A DNA stretch of 64,000 nucleotides from Devosia sp. 2618 (GCF_040546815.1 NZ_JBEPOO010000001.1:2232001-2296000); one strand, 5' to 3'. Shown: positions 42,894 through 51,145, numbered from the stretch's first letter. Translations and numbers: made by a program. Notes: generated by a model not told the origin, from the sequence alone.

Positions 42894-43456
42894 AGCCGCA
42901 CCCGTTTATAGCCGGCGACCATGCGGTCGAACCCCGAAGGCACGACCGCCCCGGACCCGGCCACGATCACCGCGTCGCGATGCTCGAACCAATAGGCCAC
43001 CAGCGCCAGCAGCGCCTGGCGGATGTCGGCCGGTACATCCTCCGGCCCGGTGCCAAACCCGGCCTCATAATCAATCTCGATGCCCTGCTGCGCCCTTAGC
43101 AGGGGCGTGCCTACCACCGTTCGGGGCAAGAGCAGCCGATCCGGCTCGCTCAAAAACTGCGCCAGCGGCACGTCATGGCTGGCCCCGGCCTCGTCATAGG
43201 CCGCAATGGCCGTCACGCTGATAAATGGCATCACCGGCAGCTTGACCACCCGGCTTTCCGGCCAGCAATCGAGCACCACGCGCCAGCTCTGCGCCAGCAG
43301 CGCCCTGCCCGTGACGCCCTCGATATGCAGCCGCGCTGCTCCGATCAGCGTCATGATCAGCCCGTCCTCGGCTTCATCGTCCACTTTGAGAAACGCCTTG
43401 GCCTCGGCAAGCGAAACCGGCTCCTCTGCGGGCCCCGCCAGAAGGTATGAAGTCAT
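42890..43456 (-). CDS. GTA head-tail connector adaptor (gp6-like)
   Basis: A 188-residue protein of the HK97 gp6/phiE125 gp8-like adaptor family (LAEAKAFLKVDDEAEDGLI; SFL... DIRQALLALVAYWFEHRDA). MTSYLLAGPAEEP at 43456 is the family-type start; the upstream in-frame extension is repeat sequence. It forms a ring under the portal. Confidence 0.9.
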   Translation of the reverse strand: MTSYLLAGPAEEPVSLAEAKAFLKVDDEAEDGLIMTLIGAARLHIEGVTGRALLAQSWRVVLDCWPESRVVKLPVMPFISVTAIAAYDEAGASHDVPLAQFLSEPDRLLLPRTVVGTPLLRAQQGIEIDYEAGFGTGPEDVPADIRQALLALVAYWFEHRDAVIVAGSGAVVPSGFDRMVAGYKRVRL

Positions 43457-43480
43457 TGTTTTGCCTTTTGGTTTTTGGGG

Positions 43481-43600
43481 ATACCCCCACCTAACCTCCC
43501 CTGATAGGGGGAGGGACAGATCCAGTTCGGGACACAATCTCGCCAAACCCACCGCCCGGATTCCTCCCCCTTTTCAGGGGGAGGCGAGGTGGGGGTATTC
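43481..43600. repeat. Palindromic intergenic repeat between gp6- and gp5-like genes
   Basis: ATACCCCCACCT at 43481 and AGGTGGGGGTAT near 43587 are terminal inverted arms. Inner palindromes CCTCCCCTGATAGGGGGAGG and CCTCCCCCTTTTCAGGGGGAGG lie inside. A variant of the same family as the other gap elements. Confidence 0.8.
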
Positions 43601-43608
43601 TTGCTTAC

Positions 43609-44829
43609 TCAGCTCGCCGCAAACTTCAGCAGCTTGATCGCGTCATAATCCGCGATCCCACCACCTACGCGCTTGGTCGTATAAAACAGCACATACGGCT
43701 TGCTCGAGAACGGATCGCGCAGCACGCTCACGCCCTGACGATCCACGATCAGATAGCCGCGACGGAAGTCACCAAAGGCGATGGACAGCGAACCCGCCCC
43801 AGCGTTCGGCATGTCCTCGGCTTCGACCAGGTCAAAGCCCATGAAGCGCGCCTTGCCGTCTGCTGCGGCCGCTGGCTGCCACAGGTAATTGCCGTCGGCG
43901 TCCTTGAGTTTGCGCAACGTGCCCTGCACCTTGCGGTTCATCACCCAGCTGGCATTCTGGCGGTAGCCGGCCTTGAGCGAATAGACGAGGTCGATCAGCA
44001 CATCGCTGGCATTGCTGGTCGGCAATGCGCCCGCAGCGCCGGTTGCCACATAGCCTAGATTGCCCCAGCTCCAGCTGCTTTCGGCCACCGCGGTTGCGGT
44101 GAGGAACCCCTTGGGCTTGTTGACGCCATCACCACTGACGAAAGCCGTGGTTTCCTGCGCCGCAAAGGCCGCGTTGACCTCGTCGGCAATCCACTGGCCG
44201 ACATCCACCGCCGCGTCATCAAGAAACGCCGAGGTCGCCGCCGGCATGGCATAGAGTTCCATGGTCGGATAGCTGAGTTCAGCCAGCGTCTGGCTGGTGG
44301 TCGTGGGGCGCGATGCGGTTTCACCCACCCAACCCACGGCCGGGCCGGTCACCGAAATCGGGCGCTTATAGACAGAACCCGACACCTGCCGCACGCCGGC
44401 AATGGCGCGGATCGGCGAGACTGCCGTCATCAGGCGCGCGATTTCCGTCTCGGTTTCGGCCGGCACCACATAGCCGCCATCGGCATTGACGCCGACCGAC
44501 AGTGCCTTTTCCTCGCCGCGCTTCACGTAGCAGGAGAACGCCTCCTTGTACTCGCCGCCGAGCTGAGCCGCCTTGCCATCGAGCTGCGGACGCGCCCGCT
44601 CGACCAGCGCGCGATCCATCGCCGCCTTCTGCTCGTCAAGCACCGCGTTCAGCCGGTCCAACTTGCCTTCGAGCAGGCCATCGGGCGTGCCGCGCTTCTC
44701 GATCTCGCCGAGGCGCTGGTCGTTGGTGCGTTTGAATTCCTCAAACGCGGTCGAAAATTCGGCGAAGAGCGCGGCAATGTCGCTCCCCGCGCCGGCCTTG
44801 GTTTCAAGGCCGTCACTGGTCATATCCAT
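43609..44829 (-). CDS. GTA major capsid protein, HK97 fold (gp5-like)
   Basis: A 406-residue HK97-type capsid protein. A coiled-coil N-terminal region (about 1-100) serves as scaffold and is removed by the protease. The shell domain starts near SVGVNADGGYVVPAETETEI. AAGGACA lies 8 bases before MDMTSDGL. It is 10 bases downstream of the protease gene, the canonical portal-protease-capsid order. Confidence 0.95.
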   Translation of the reverse strand: MDMTSDGLETKAGAGSDIAALFAEFSTAFEEFKRTNDQRLGEIEKRGTPDGLLEGKLDRLNAVLDEQKAAMDRALVERARPQLDGKAAQLGGEYKEAFSCYVKRGEEKALSVGVNADGGYVVPAETETEIARLMTAVSPIRAIAGVRQVSGSVYKRPISVTGPAVGWVGETASRPTTTSQTLAELSYPTMELYAMPAATSAFLDDAAVDVGQWIADEVNAAFAAQETTAFVSGDGVNKPKGFLTATAVAESSWSWGNLGYVATGAAGALPTSNASDVLIDLVYSLKAGYRQNASWVMNRKVQGTLRKLKDADGNYLWQPAAAADGKARFMGFDLVEAEDMPNAGAGSLSIAFGDFRRGYLIVDRQGVSVLRDPFSSKPYVLFYTTKRVGGGIADYDAIKLLKFAAS

Positions 44830-44839
44830 GCAGATGTCC

Positions 44840-45316
44840 TTATCGGTTGCGGATGGTTTTTGTGGCGGCCGCAATGGCGGCGCCGGTCGATGTGCCGAAG
44901 GGCGCAATCCGCGCGTCCTCCATCATCGGAAAAGTCACGATCGAAATCTCGAACAGGTCGATCGCCCAGAGCTTGCGATGGCCGCCCTCGTGGGTCGCCT
45001 TCACCGTGCGAAAGCCGATGGACAGCCCATCGAGCGCCCGGTTCTCGATCAGGCGTTTCAGCGCATCGGCGCGCGGCACGCCCGGCACCAGCCGCCCGGC
45101 CACGAACAATCCATGATGGTCCTCGCCAATGGCGTCCCAGGTGCCGACGGGCTCTTTCGGATCGTGCTGAAACAGCAGCCGGATGCGGTCGCCGCGCTTG
45201 GCGATGCTCTTGGCAAACGCCCCCGGCATGACGATATCGCCGCCCGCATCCACCCGCCCGAATACGCTTACATAGCCAGAAAACCGCCCTTCGCCATCAA
45301 TCGGAATGGATGCCAT
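44840..45316 (-). CDS. GTA prohead protease, HK97 family (gp4-like)
   Basis: A 158-residue serine protease of the U35/HK97 family. FSGYVSVFGRVDAGGDIVMPGAF, LLFQHDP (catalytic His) and LSIGF (catalytic Ser) are present. It cuts the scaffold part of the capsid protein. Its ATG overlaps the stop of a 42-residue upstream frame (TGATG). Confidence 0.93.
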   Translation of the reverse strand: MASIPIDGEGRFSGYVSVFGRVDAGGDIVMPGAFAKSIAKRGDRIRLLFQHDPKEPVGTWDAIGEDHHGLFVAGRLVPGVPRADALKRLIENRALDGLSIGFRTVKATHEGGHRKLWAIDLFEISIVTFPMMEDARIAPFGTSTGAAIAAATKTIRNR

Positions 45317-45444
45317 CAGCGCTTGCCCGTTGGCTTGCTGGCGGTCTTGCCGCCCGTTTTCGGGCCTGCCAACGTGCCTGCAAGGTTCCAGGCAAACTGC
45401 CGGAAGGTCTGCTGCGCATTCTCGCGATTGTGCTTGTTTGCCAT
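45316..45444 (-). CDS. Small basic protein between gp3.5- and gp4-like genes
   Basis: A 42-residue frame (MANKHNRENAQQTFRQFAWN at the start, KTGGKTASKPTGKR at the end), strongly basic at its C terminus. It starts 4 bases after the gp3.5-like stop and its TGA overlaps the protease ATG, so it is set up for coupled translation at both ends. An ATG at 45456 would add 4 residues. I do not recognise it and recall no matching gene in R. capsulatus. It may be a scaffold or DNA-contacting factor, or mainly relay ribosomes to gp4. Confidence 0.5.
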   Translation of the reverse strand: MANKHNRENAQQTFRQFAWNLAGTLAGPKTGGKTASKPTGKR

Positions 45445-45448
45445 GGCC

Positions 45449-45637
45449 TTACTCATCCTTCCTGAAAAGCCGATTCAAAGTCGCGATCTCCTGCACGAAG
45501 TCGTTGAAGTGTTGATTCACCTTCGCCATCTCCCGCAGGCTCCAAACCAGCAGCGCACTGGCGCCGGTGGCCCAGAGAAACAGCGCCAGATGCGCCAGAT
45601 CACCGCGCTCCACGACGGTTTTGGTCAGCTCGTCCAT
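45449..45637 (-). CDS. Small membrane protein (gp3.5-like position)
   Basis: A 62-residue protein with one transmembrane helix (about 16-33) and an amphipathic C-terminal part (AKVNQHFNDFVQEIATLNRL). AAGGAG 7 bases upstream fixes MDELTKTV. It lies where RcGTA has g3.5. Function unknown; a membrane site for prohead assembly is a guess. Confidence 0.75.
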   Translation of the reverse strand: MDELTKTVVERGDLAHLALFLWATGASALLVWSLREMAKVNQHFNDFVQEIATLNRLFRKDE

Positions 45638-45650
45638 GATGAATCTCCTT

Positions 45651-45780
45651 GGGGAAGGCCCCCTCACCCGGCGCTACGCGCAGACCTCTCCCCCAAGGGG
45701 CGAGGTAGGGAAGGCCACCACTTCACCTCTCCCTTGGGGGAGAGGTCGGCCCTCTTGGGCCGGGTGAGGGGGCCTTCACT
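45651..45780. repeat. Palindromic intergenic repeat between gp3- and gp3.5-like genes
   Basis: GAAGGCCCCCTCACCCGGCG and GGCCGGGTGAGGGGGCCTTC are long terminal inverted arms, enclosing CCTCTCCCCCAAGGGGCGAGG and CACCTCTCCCTTGGGGGAGAGG palindromes. Confidence 0.8.
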
Positions 45781-45824
45781 TCGACCCTTTGTCCCCAGAC
45801 AAATGCGCGTCGCACAACGCACCA

Positions 45825-45898
45825 CGTCATCCCCGCGAAAGCGGGGATCTTCCTTCAACACCGCGTCAAGGTAGATTCCCGCGTTCGCGGGAATGACG
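45825..45898. repeat. CGTCATCCCCGCGAAAGCGG dispersed repeat
   Basis: CGTCATCCCCGCGAAAGCGG and a CCGCGTTCGCGGGAATGACG counterpart flank a 30-base core as an imperfect inverted repeat. From memory, this type is widespread in alphaproteobacterial intergenic DNA. Together with the neighbour at 45651 it fills the 280-base gap, which has no gene. Confidence 0.8.
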
Positions 45899-45917
45899 TC
45901 GTGTTGGGAAAACACCC

Positions 45918-47072
45918 CTAAATCCCCAACATCGCCCGCTTCTCGGCGTCGCTTAAAAACTCCGCGCCGCCAACCCGCGCCCACAGCGCCGCCCGGTCCT
46001 CCGCCAGCGCTTCGACGCCATCGAAATCGGGCTCCACCGTCGCCCCGCCAAAAGCTGGCGACAGCCAGTTGCTCAGTTCATCGGCCACCCGCACGACCAG
46101 CGGGATCAGCGTCTGTCGCCACAGCGCCCGATTGGCTTCGGCCAGGTTCGCATAGGTATTGTCGCCCGGTATGCCGAGCAACATGGGCGGCACGCCGAAG
46201 GCCAGCGCGATGTCGCGCGCGGCGGCATGTTTGGCCTCGATGAAATCCATGTCGCGTGGGCTGAGCGCGATGGTCTTCCAATCGAGCCCGCCCTCCAGCA
46301 ACATTGGCCGCCCGGCATTGGCCGCGCCCGAGAAGTTCTGTTCCAGCTCGCCCTTGAGCCGCTCGAATTGTTCCTCGGTCAGGTTCTGCCCCGCCACCGA
46401 ATAGACCAGCGCCCCGCTCGGCCGCGCCGCATTGTCGAGCAGGGCCTTGTTCCATTGCCCGGCGGCATTGTGAATATCGAGGCTGGTCTGCGCTGCCTCC
46501 AGCGGCGCCATGCCGTAGTGGTCATCCATAGGATGAAACAGCGCCATGTGCAGCACAGCCGGCACCGGCGTTTCGTCCTGGCGCAGCCGTGTCGCCCGGC
46601 CCCCGGCCGTGTAATCATAGGCCACCGGCCAGCCGTCCGCTCCGGCCACCACCGCCATACGGTCGGGTCGCAGACAAAACAGCCCTTTGACCTCGCCATC
46701 GACGATGCCCGCCTGCAGATAGGCATTCCCCGCCGTCTGCAGATAAGCGTAAACCGCCTCCAGCATTTCCCCGCCCGACTGCCGCCCATTGGGCCGCGCC
46801 AGCAGCGTCGCCAGCGGATGTTCATCCACCTTGCGCCCATCCTCATGCACCACCAGCGGCACGCGGTTTGCGGCTTCCGCAATCAACCGCACGCACCGAT
46901 AAACCACCGGATTGCGTGCAAAGCCCTGATTACAGAGGCTGGCAAAGCCCCGATTGCTCCAACTCGCCGCGCCCAGCTGGCTGAGACTCAGCAGGGTCTG
47001 CCCGGCATAAGTCTTGGTTTCGACAGGCGTGTTTATCTGCCCACCCAAAAGGCGGCTGATCCAGTTCGGCAT
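45918..47072 (-). CDS. GTA portal protein, HK97 family (gp3-like)
   Basis: A 384-residue HK97-type portal protein (VVYRCVRLIAEAANRVPLVV; QTSLDIHNAAGQWNKALLDN; MLLGIPGDNTYANLAEANRA). It forms the dodecameric DNA channel and docks the terminase. Length and motifs are normal; the frame is intact. Confidence 0.95.
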   Translation of the reverse strand: MPNWISRLLGGQINTPVETKTYAGQTLLSLSQLGAASWSNRGFASLCNQGFARNPVVYRCVRLIAEAANRVPLVVHEDGRKVDEHPLATLLARPNGRQSGGEMLEAVYAYLQTAGNAYLQAGIVDGEVKGLFCLRPDRMAVVAGADGWPVAYDYTAGGRATRLRQDETPVPAVLHMALFHPMDDHYGMAPLEAAQTSLDIHNAAGQWNKALLDNAARPSGALVYSVAGQNLTEEQFERLKGELEQNFSGAANAGRPMLLEGGLDWKTIALSPRDMDFIEAKHAAARDIALAFGVPPMLLGIPGDNTYANLAEANRALWRQTLIPLVVRVADELSNWLSPAFGGATVEPDFDGVEALAEDRAALWARVGGAEFLSDAEKRAMLGI

Positions 47073-47112
47073 TGTTCTTGATCCTTAAATTACCGCCCCA
47101 ACGGCTACATCG

Positions 47113-47266
47113 TCCCCTCGCCCCTCAGGGGAGAGGGCAGCGGCGCCGGGAGCGAAGCGACCTGGCAAAGCTAGGGTGAGGGGTGCGATGCTCGAAGTGG
47201 GTGAAATCTTCCAACTTCGCCCCTCATCCACCCTTGGGGCACCTTCTCCCACAAGGGGAGAAGGAA
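47113..47266. repeat. Palindromic intergenic repeat between gp2- and gp3-like genes
   Basis: CCCCTCGCCCCTCAGGGGAG at 47114 and CACCTTCTCCCACAAGGGGAG near 47240, with GGGTGAGGGG and CCCCTCATCCACCC arms between. Same family as the other gap elements. Confidence 0.75.
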
Positions 47267-47272
47267 AAGCCC

Positions 47273-48529
47273 TCAAAGCCCCCGCACCCGCGGATGCATC
47301 TCGTTCAACATCAATTCCGTCACCGCCCAGACCAGCGCATCGACGCGATCGGGCGAGTGACCCTCACTCTTTCCATCCGACCCAAAGGCACACATCTCGT
47401 CCTCCAGCGCCGTCAGCCCCTCGACATGGCTCACCAGCCCGCGCCCATATAGCGCCGCGACCGGTTCCGCCCGCAGCCACTTGCCGCGATTGGCCCGCAC
47501 CGCGCGCACCGGCACCGTTGCGTCCACCTGCGTAATCACCTGCTGCACCAGATCGCCGCCCTGGTTGACCTCCACCACGATGGCATCGGCCCCATGCGCC
47601 TGATACGCCGCCACCGCACGATAGGCCCAGGTCAGCGGCGCCGCCGGCTTGATCGTGCGATCCTCCAGCACCACCACGCCATCTCCCACCCGCCCGGCCA
47701 CCACAATGCCACACGCGTCTGACTTCGCCGTGCCCGTCACCGGAGGATCGACCGCGACAATGATCCGGTCGATCTCACCGCCCTCGAACCGACGGAACAT
47801 GCTGCGTTGCCACAGCGCATCGGGCATGTCCTCGATCAGTTCGCCATCCAGTTCTTGCCGCCCCAGCACCGATCCGCGATAGCGCGCCACCACGGCTTCA
47901 AGAAATCCCGGCGCCAATTGCGCTCGATTTTCGTCGGTGCGGATATGGGTCACTGCCGTTTGCGGATCGCTCAGCAGCCGCTTGATCAACCGAGACGGCC
48001 GGGGCGTTGTCGTCGCCAATTGCTGTGGCCGATCACCCAGCCGCAGGCCAAACTGCAGCATGTCCCACGCCTCTTCGCCGTGCGGCCATTTCGCCACCTC
48101 GTCACACCAGGCGGCAGCAAACTGTGGCCCGCGAAACCGCTCGGGATCGGACGCGGACATGATCGCCGCTTCGACACCATTGGGCCAGATCAGCCGATTG
48201 CCTTTGAGCACCGGGCGATCCACGTCGGGGTGAACGCTCAATATTCCGCTTTCGCCCCGCACCATGATCGAGATGGCCTCGGTCATGGTCTCGCCGACCA
48301 GCGCGATCGGCCCGATCCGCCGGGCCGCCAGCGTGCGCACCCATTCGGCCCCGGCCCTGGTCTTGCCCGAGCCGCGCCCGCCCAGCAAAAGCCAGGTGGT
48401 CCAGTCCGAGACCGGCGGCAATTGCTTGGGAAAGGCCCATCGGTTCCAGTCGTAATATTCGGCCTCGACCTCGTCATTGGATTTGGCCGCGACCTCGGCC
48501 CGCGTCTCAGCGGTTCTTGAACTGGTCAA
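47273..48529 (-). CDS. GTA large terminase (gp2-like)
   Basis: A 418-residue packaging motor. Walker A GGRGSGKT at 50-57, Walker B AAAWCDEVAKW with Asp143-Glu144, and a C-terminal RNase H-like nuclease (VAVDPPVTG; IVVEVNQGG). It pumps DNA into the head and cuts it. In GTAs it packages random host DNA by headful. The frame starts at a TTG overlapping the gp1-like gene by 23 bases; no ATG is available before the ATPase core, so the exact start is uncertain. Confidence 0.95.
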   Translation of the reverse strand: MTSSRTAETRAEVAAKSNDEVEAEYYDWNRWAFPKQLPPVSDWTTWLLLGGRGSGKTRAGAEWVRTLAARRIGPIALVGETMTEAISIMVRGESGILSVHPDVDRPVLKGNRLIWPNGVEAAIMSASDPERFRGPQFAAAWCDEVAKWPHGEEAWDMLQFGLRLGDRPQQLATTTPRPSRLIKRLLSDPQTAVTHIRTDENRAQLAPGFLEAVVARYRGSVLGRQELDGELIEDMPDALWQRSMFRRFEGGEIDRIIVAVDPPVTGTAKSDACGIVVAGRVGDGVVVLEDRTIKPAAPLTWAYRAVAAYQAHGADAIVVEVNQGGDLVQQVITQVDATVPVRAVRANRGKWLRAEPVAALYGRGLVSHVEGLTALEDEMCAFGSDGKSEGHSPDRVDALVWAVTELMLNEMHPRVRGL

Positions 48530-48929
48530 TGCGCTTGGCCAGCTTGTCTCGGAGGTCGCTCATGTCCTTCTTGCTGGCCGGCTCCACATTGGGCTGGCTC
48601 GCGCCCAGCTCGATAAGCTTGTCGAGCGTCTTGACGTGAATGCCCAACACATTGGCCTGTTTGTCGATCGGTTCGGTCACCGCCATCTCCAGTCGTCTTA
48701 CCTGCTTGTCCAAAACCTTCATCATGCGCGCCACCAGTTCGTCCTGGCGCACGACGCGCGCCCGGGCGCTCAGCCAGCCCTCGCTTTCCCTGCGATAGCG
48801 CAGTTGGGCAGTCGAAATGCCGTAGCGCTTGCAGATGACCGCAGGCAGAAACTGGCGGCTTTCATATTCCTGGCGCACGGCATCCCAGCGGATCGTCCGG
48901 TCATCGGGCGCCCCAGTTAGATCAACCAT
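48507..48929 (-). CDS. GTA small terminase-like protein (gp1-like)
   Basis: A 140-residue helical protein: N-terminal HTH-like part (about 12-50, with FLPAVICKRYGISTAQLRYR), a coiled segment (about 65-115) and a basic C terminus. Position directly before the large terminase and size match RcGTA gp1, reported as an atypical small terminase. Sequence similarity cannot be judged here, so the role is mainly positional. GGAAA lies about 8 bases before MVDLTGAPDD. It opens the cluster. Confidence 0.75.
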   Translation of the reverse strand: MVDLTGAPDDRTIRWDAVRQEYESRQFLPAVICKRYGISTAQLRYRRESEGWLSARARVVRQDELVARMMKVLDKQVRRLEMAVTEPIDKQANVLGIHVKTLDKLIELGASQPNVEPASKKDMSDLRDKLAKRIDQFKNR

Positions 48930-49031
48930 GTCAATGTTTCCACTATCGCGTGGGGGCCGTCCGCCTCACCCACTTTTCCGACCATGCCTGAACTATAGCC
49001 CAGCACCGTGACGCGGGGAGAAGATGGATAA

Positions 49032-49087
49032 CTTGAGGTCGTCGCTACGCGCAAAATCGCTCCAGTGGAGCGATTTTAGACCTCAAG
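49032..49087. terminator. Nested palindrome isolating the GTA cluster from the Hsp70-like gene
   Basis: Inner perfect arms AAAATCGCTCC / GGAGCGATTTT (49053-49063, 49067-49077, 3-base loop) are enclosed by CTTGAGGTC (49032-49040) and GACCTCAAG (49079-49087). On the minus strand the inner stem ends in TTTT, as in an intrinsic terminator for the Hsp70-like gene. A TATAGT near 48985 (minus strand) could be a -10 for the cluster, but no -35 partner is seen. Confidence 0.65.
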
Positions 49088-49152
49088 GCCATGAGAGCTA
49101 CGCTCGAATGGCAAGAAGTGGCCCACGCACTGTCCCCTACCGTGTCACGCCC

Positions 49153-50409
49153 TCACCCAAACTTGCGCTTGGCATCCATGGCCAGCCCCAGACCCACGCT
49201 GCCGAGCACGTCGGTGCGCACCAGGTCCGCGTCCGGAAACAGCGCACGCAGCCGCCCGGCAATCGCTGGCACCTGGGTCGAACCGCCCGTCAGGATCAAG
49301 CTGTCGATGTCGCCGGCCCCGATCCCGGCCCGCTTCAGCGTTTCGGCGATGGTGTCCTCGATGCGGCTGACCGAGCTGTGTAGCGCCGCCGTCAGGTGCT
49401 CGATGGTCAGTTCGGTTTCGATCTGCTGATCGCGCACTGGAAAAACGAAGTTGGTGGTGTCGGCATCCGACAGCGCAATTTTGGCCGTTTCCACCGCGCC
49501 CACCAGTCGATGCCCCAGCCGATCCTCGATCAGCTCGATCATCATATCCACCCGCTCAGGCGCCTGCGCCTCGCGGCTGGTGCCGCGCAGGTCGCGCAAA
49601 GTCTGCGCATTATAGAGCCGGTTGATGCGGTGCCAGGTCGAGAGATCATAGTATGGCGCCACCGGCAGGTGCCGCTTGCCGTCGCGCGTCTTGGTGCCCA
49701 GCCCCAGTTCGGGCATCACCCGCGTCATCGAGAGCAGCCGGTCAAAGTCCGTGCCGCCGACATGCACACCGGCCGTCGCCAGAATGTCGCCGCCCCGGTC
49801 CATCGATTTGGCCCGCTCGGGCGATACGCGCACCACCGAAAAGTCCGAAGTACCGCCGCCAAGGTCGACGATCAGCGCCAGCCGCTCGGCCGTCACCTGG
49901 CGCTCATAGTCGAGCGCCGCCGCAATCGGCTCAAACTGGAAATCGACATGACGGAAGCCCTGCCCGCGCACAGCGCTTTCAAGCTGATCCTGCGCCGCCC
50001 GGTCGGCCACCGGGTCCTCATCGACAAAGTGCACCGGACGGCCGCAGACCACGCTATCGACCTGCCCGTCGAGTTCGCTTTCAGCGCGCCGCTTCAGTTC
50101 GCCGATGAAAATGCCAAGAATGTCGAGAAAGCCATAGCTGCGCGCCTTGACCCGCGTGCTGTCGCCGATCAGCGCCGTGCCCAGCACGCTCTTGAGCGAG
50201 CGCATCAGGCGGCCATCGGCGCCGGTCACATATTCAGCCACAGCCTTGCGGCCAAAGTGGATGGTGTCATCCTCGAAGCCGAAAAAGATCACGCTGGGAA
50301 TGGTTTGCCGCCCATCCTCCAGCTTGAGCAGCTGGGGAACGCCGTTGGTATCGAGCCGGGCAATGGTTGAATTGGACGTGCCAAAGTCGAGGCCGCAGAC
50401 GAGAGACAT
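49153..50409 (-). CDS. Hsp70-like chaperone of the YegD type
   Basis: A 418-residue actin-fold ATPase with phosphate-1 GLDFGTSNSTIARL, phosphate-2 LIVDLGGGTSDFSV and adenosine motif LILTGGSTQVPAI. The DnaK substrate-binding domain and EEVD-like end are absent, as in YegD. ATG at 50409 is preferred to an in-frame ATG 12 bases upstream. Substrates are unknown. It lies upstream of the GTA cluster on the same strand but is separated from it by a terminator. Confidence 0.9.
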   Translation of the reverse strand: MSLVCGLDFGTSNSTIARLDTNGVPQLLKLEDGRQTIPSVIFFGFEDDTIHFGRKAVAEYVTGADGRLMRSLKSVLGTALIGDSTRVKARSYGFLDILGIFIGELKRRAESELDGQVDSVVCGRPVHFVDEDPVADRAAQDQLESAVRGQGFRHVDFQFEPIAAALDYERQVTAERLALIVDLGGGTSDFSVVRVSPERAKSMDRGGDILATAGVHVGGTDFDRLLSMTRVMPELGLGTKTRDGKRHLPVAPYYDLSTWHRINRLYNAQTLRDLRGTSREAQAPERVDMMIELIEDRLGHRLVGAVETAKIALSDADTTNFVFPVRDQQIETELTIEHLTAALHSSVSRIEDTIAETLKRAGIGAGDIDSLILTGGSTQVPAIAGRLRALFPDADLVRTDVLGSVGLGLAMDAKRKFG

Positions 50410-50491
50410 TGAGGGGAGCATCCGTGAGACAGGCGCGACATGGCGCGCGAAGGGACGGCTCTCTTAATGTCTCAATGGGCGGCTGGCAACC

Positions 50492-51145
50492 TCAAGCCGC
50501 CTTGCGCTTGCGCTCCACGGCGGGGCGGAGATCCTTGGTCTCGATCCGGCAAAAGCCCTTGCGCTGGGCCTTTCTGAGCACGGCAGCACCGGCCTCGAAG
50601 AACTTCTTGTCAACCGAACCATGCGGATTTGTCACGGCCAGCCCAACGCTGATCGTCACGATCCCGGCGTGGCTTTCCTTGTGGGCGAGGCCGAGATCCT
50701 TGATGGCTTCCACCATCTTGCTGGCCAGCGCCCGCGCCATCAGGCCCGGCATGTCGGCCAGAACCACCACAAAAGTCGAACGCCCCAGCCGCAGGCAAAC
50801 GTCGCCGTCGCGCGGCAAAGTGTCGGCAATGGTCTGCATCACATCGGCCAAGCAGTGGTCGGTGGAGGTCTTGCCATAGGCCGTAAAATAATCTGAAAAA
50901 CGGTCCATCTCGATCACGAGAAGGCTCAGCGACACATGGCGCGCCGCCGCATTGGCCCAGCCGGTCGCCAGTTCTTCTTCGATGCGCGCGCCGAGGCGCG
51001 GCTTCATGCCGATTGATCGCGCAATTGCGGCCTGCCCATAGGCCGGCTCCCGCTCCTGCCGCACAGGTCGCATCGCGCCCAGCGCAGTCCGAACGCGCAG
51101 CCAGAAAGACTCGTCGGACGCTTTTACAGTTGCGGTATCAGTCAT
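50492..51145 (-). CDS. GGDEF-domain protein with lost active site
   Basis: A 217-residue soluble protein whose C-terminal 145 residues have the GGDEF fold (LLVIEMDRFSDYFTAYGKTS; TISVGLAVTN). The signature loop is LRLGRSTFVVV in place of RxGGDEF, so it should not make c-di-GMP. It may bind nucleotides or partners. A CtrA-like box lies upstream at 51195. It is transcribed toward the Hsp70-like gene. Confidence 0.82.
   Translation of the reverse strand: MTDTATVKASDESFWLRVRTALGAMRPVRQEREPAYGQAAIARSIGMKPRLGARIEEELATGWANAAARHVSLSLLVIEMDRFSDYFTAYGKTSTDHCLADVMQTIADTLPRDGDVCLRLGRSTFVVVLADMPGLMARALASKMVEAIKDLGLAHKESHAGIVTISVGLAVTNPHGSVDKKFFEAGAAVLRKAQRKGFCRIETKDLRPAVERKRKAA

Noticed and set aside
33666..48929. 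The particle gene block read as an active prophage.
   Set aside because: No integrase, excisionase, repressor, replication gene or att repeats are seen; gene order and the short tape measure match RcGTA. The ends outside the block are ordinary chromosomal genes.
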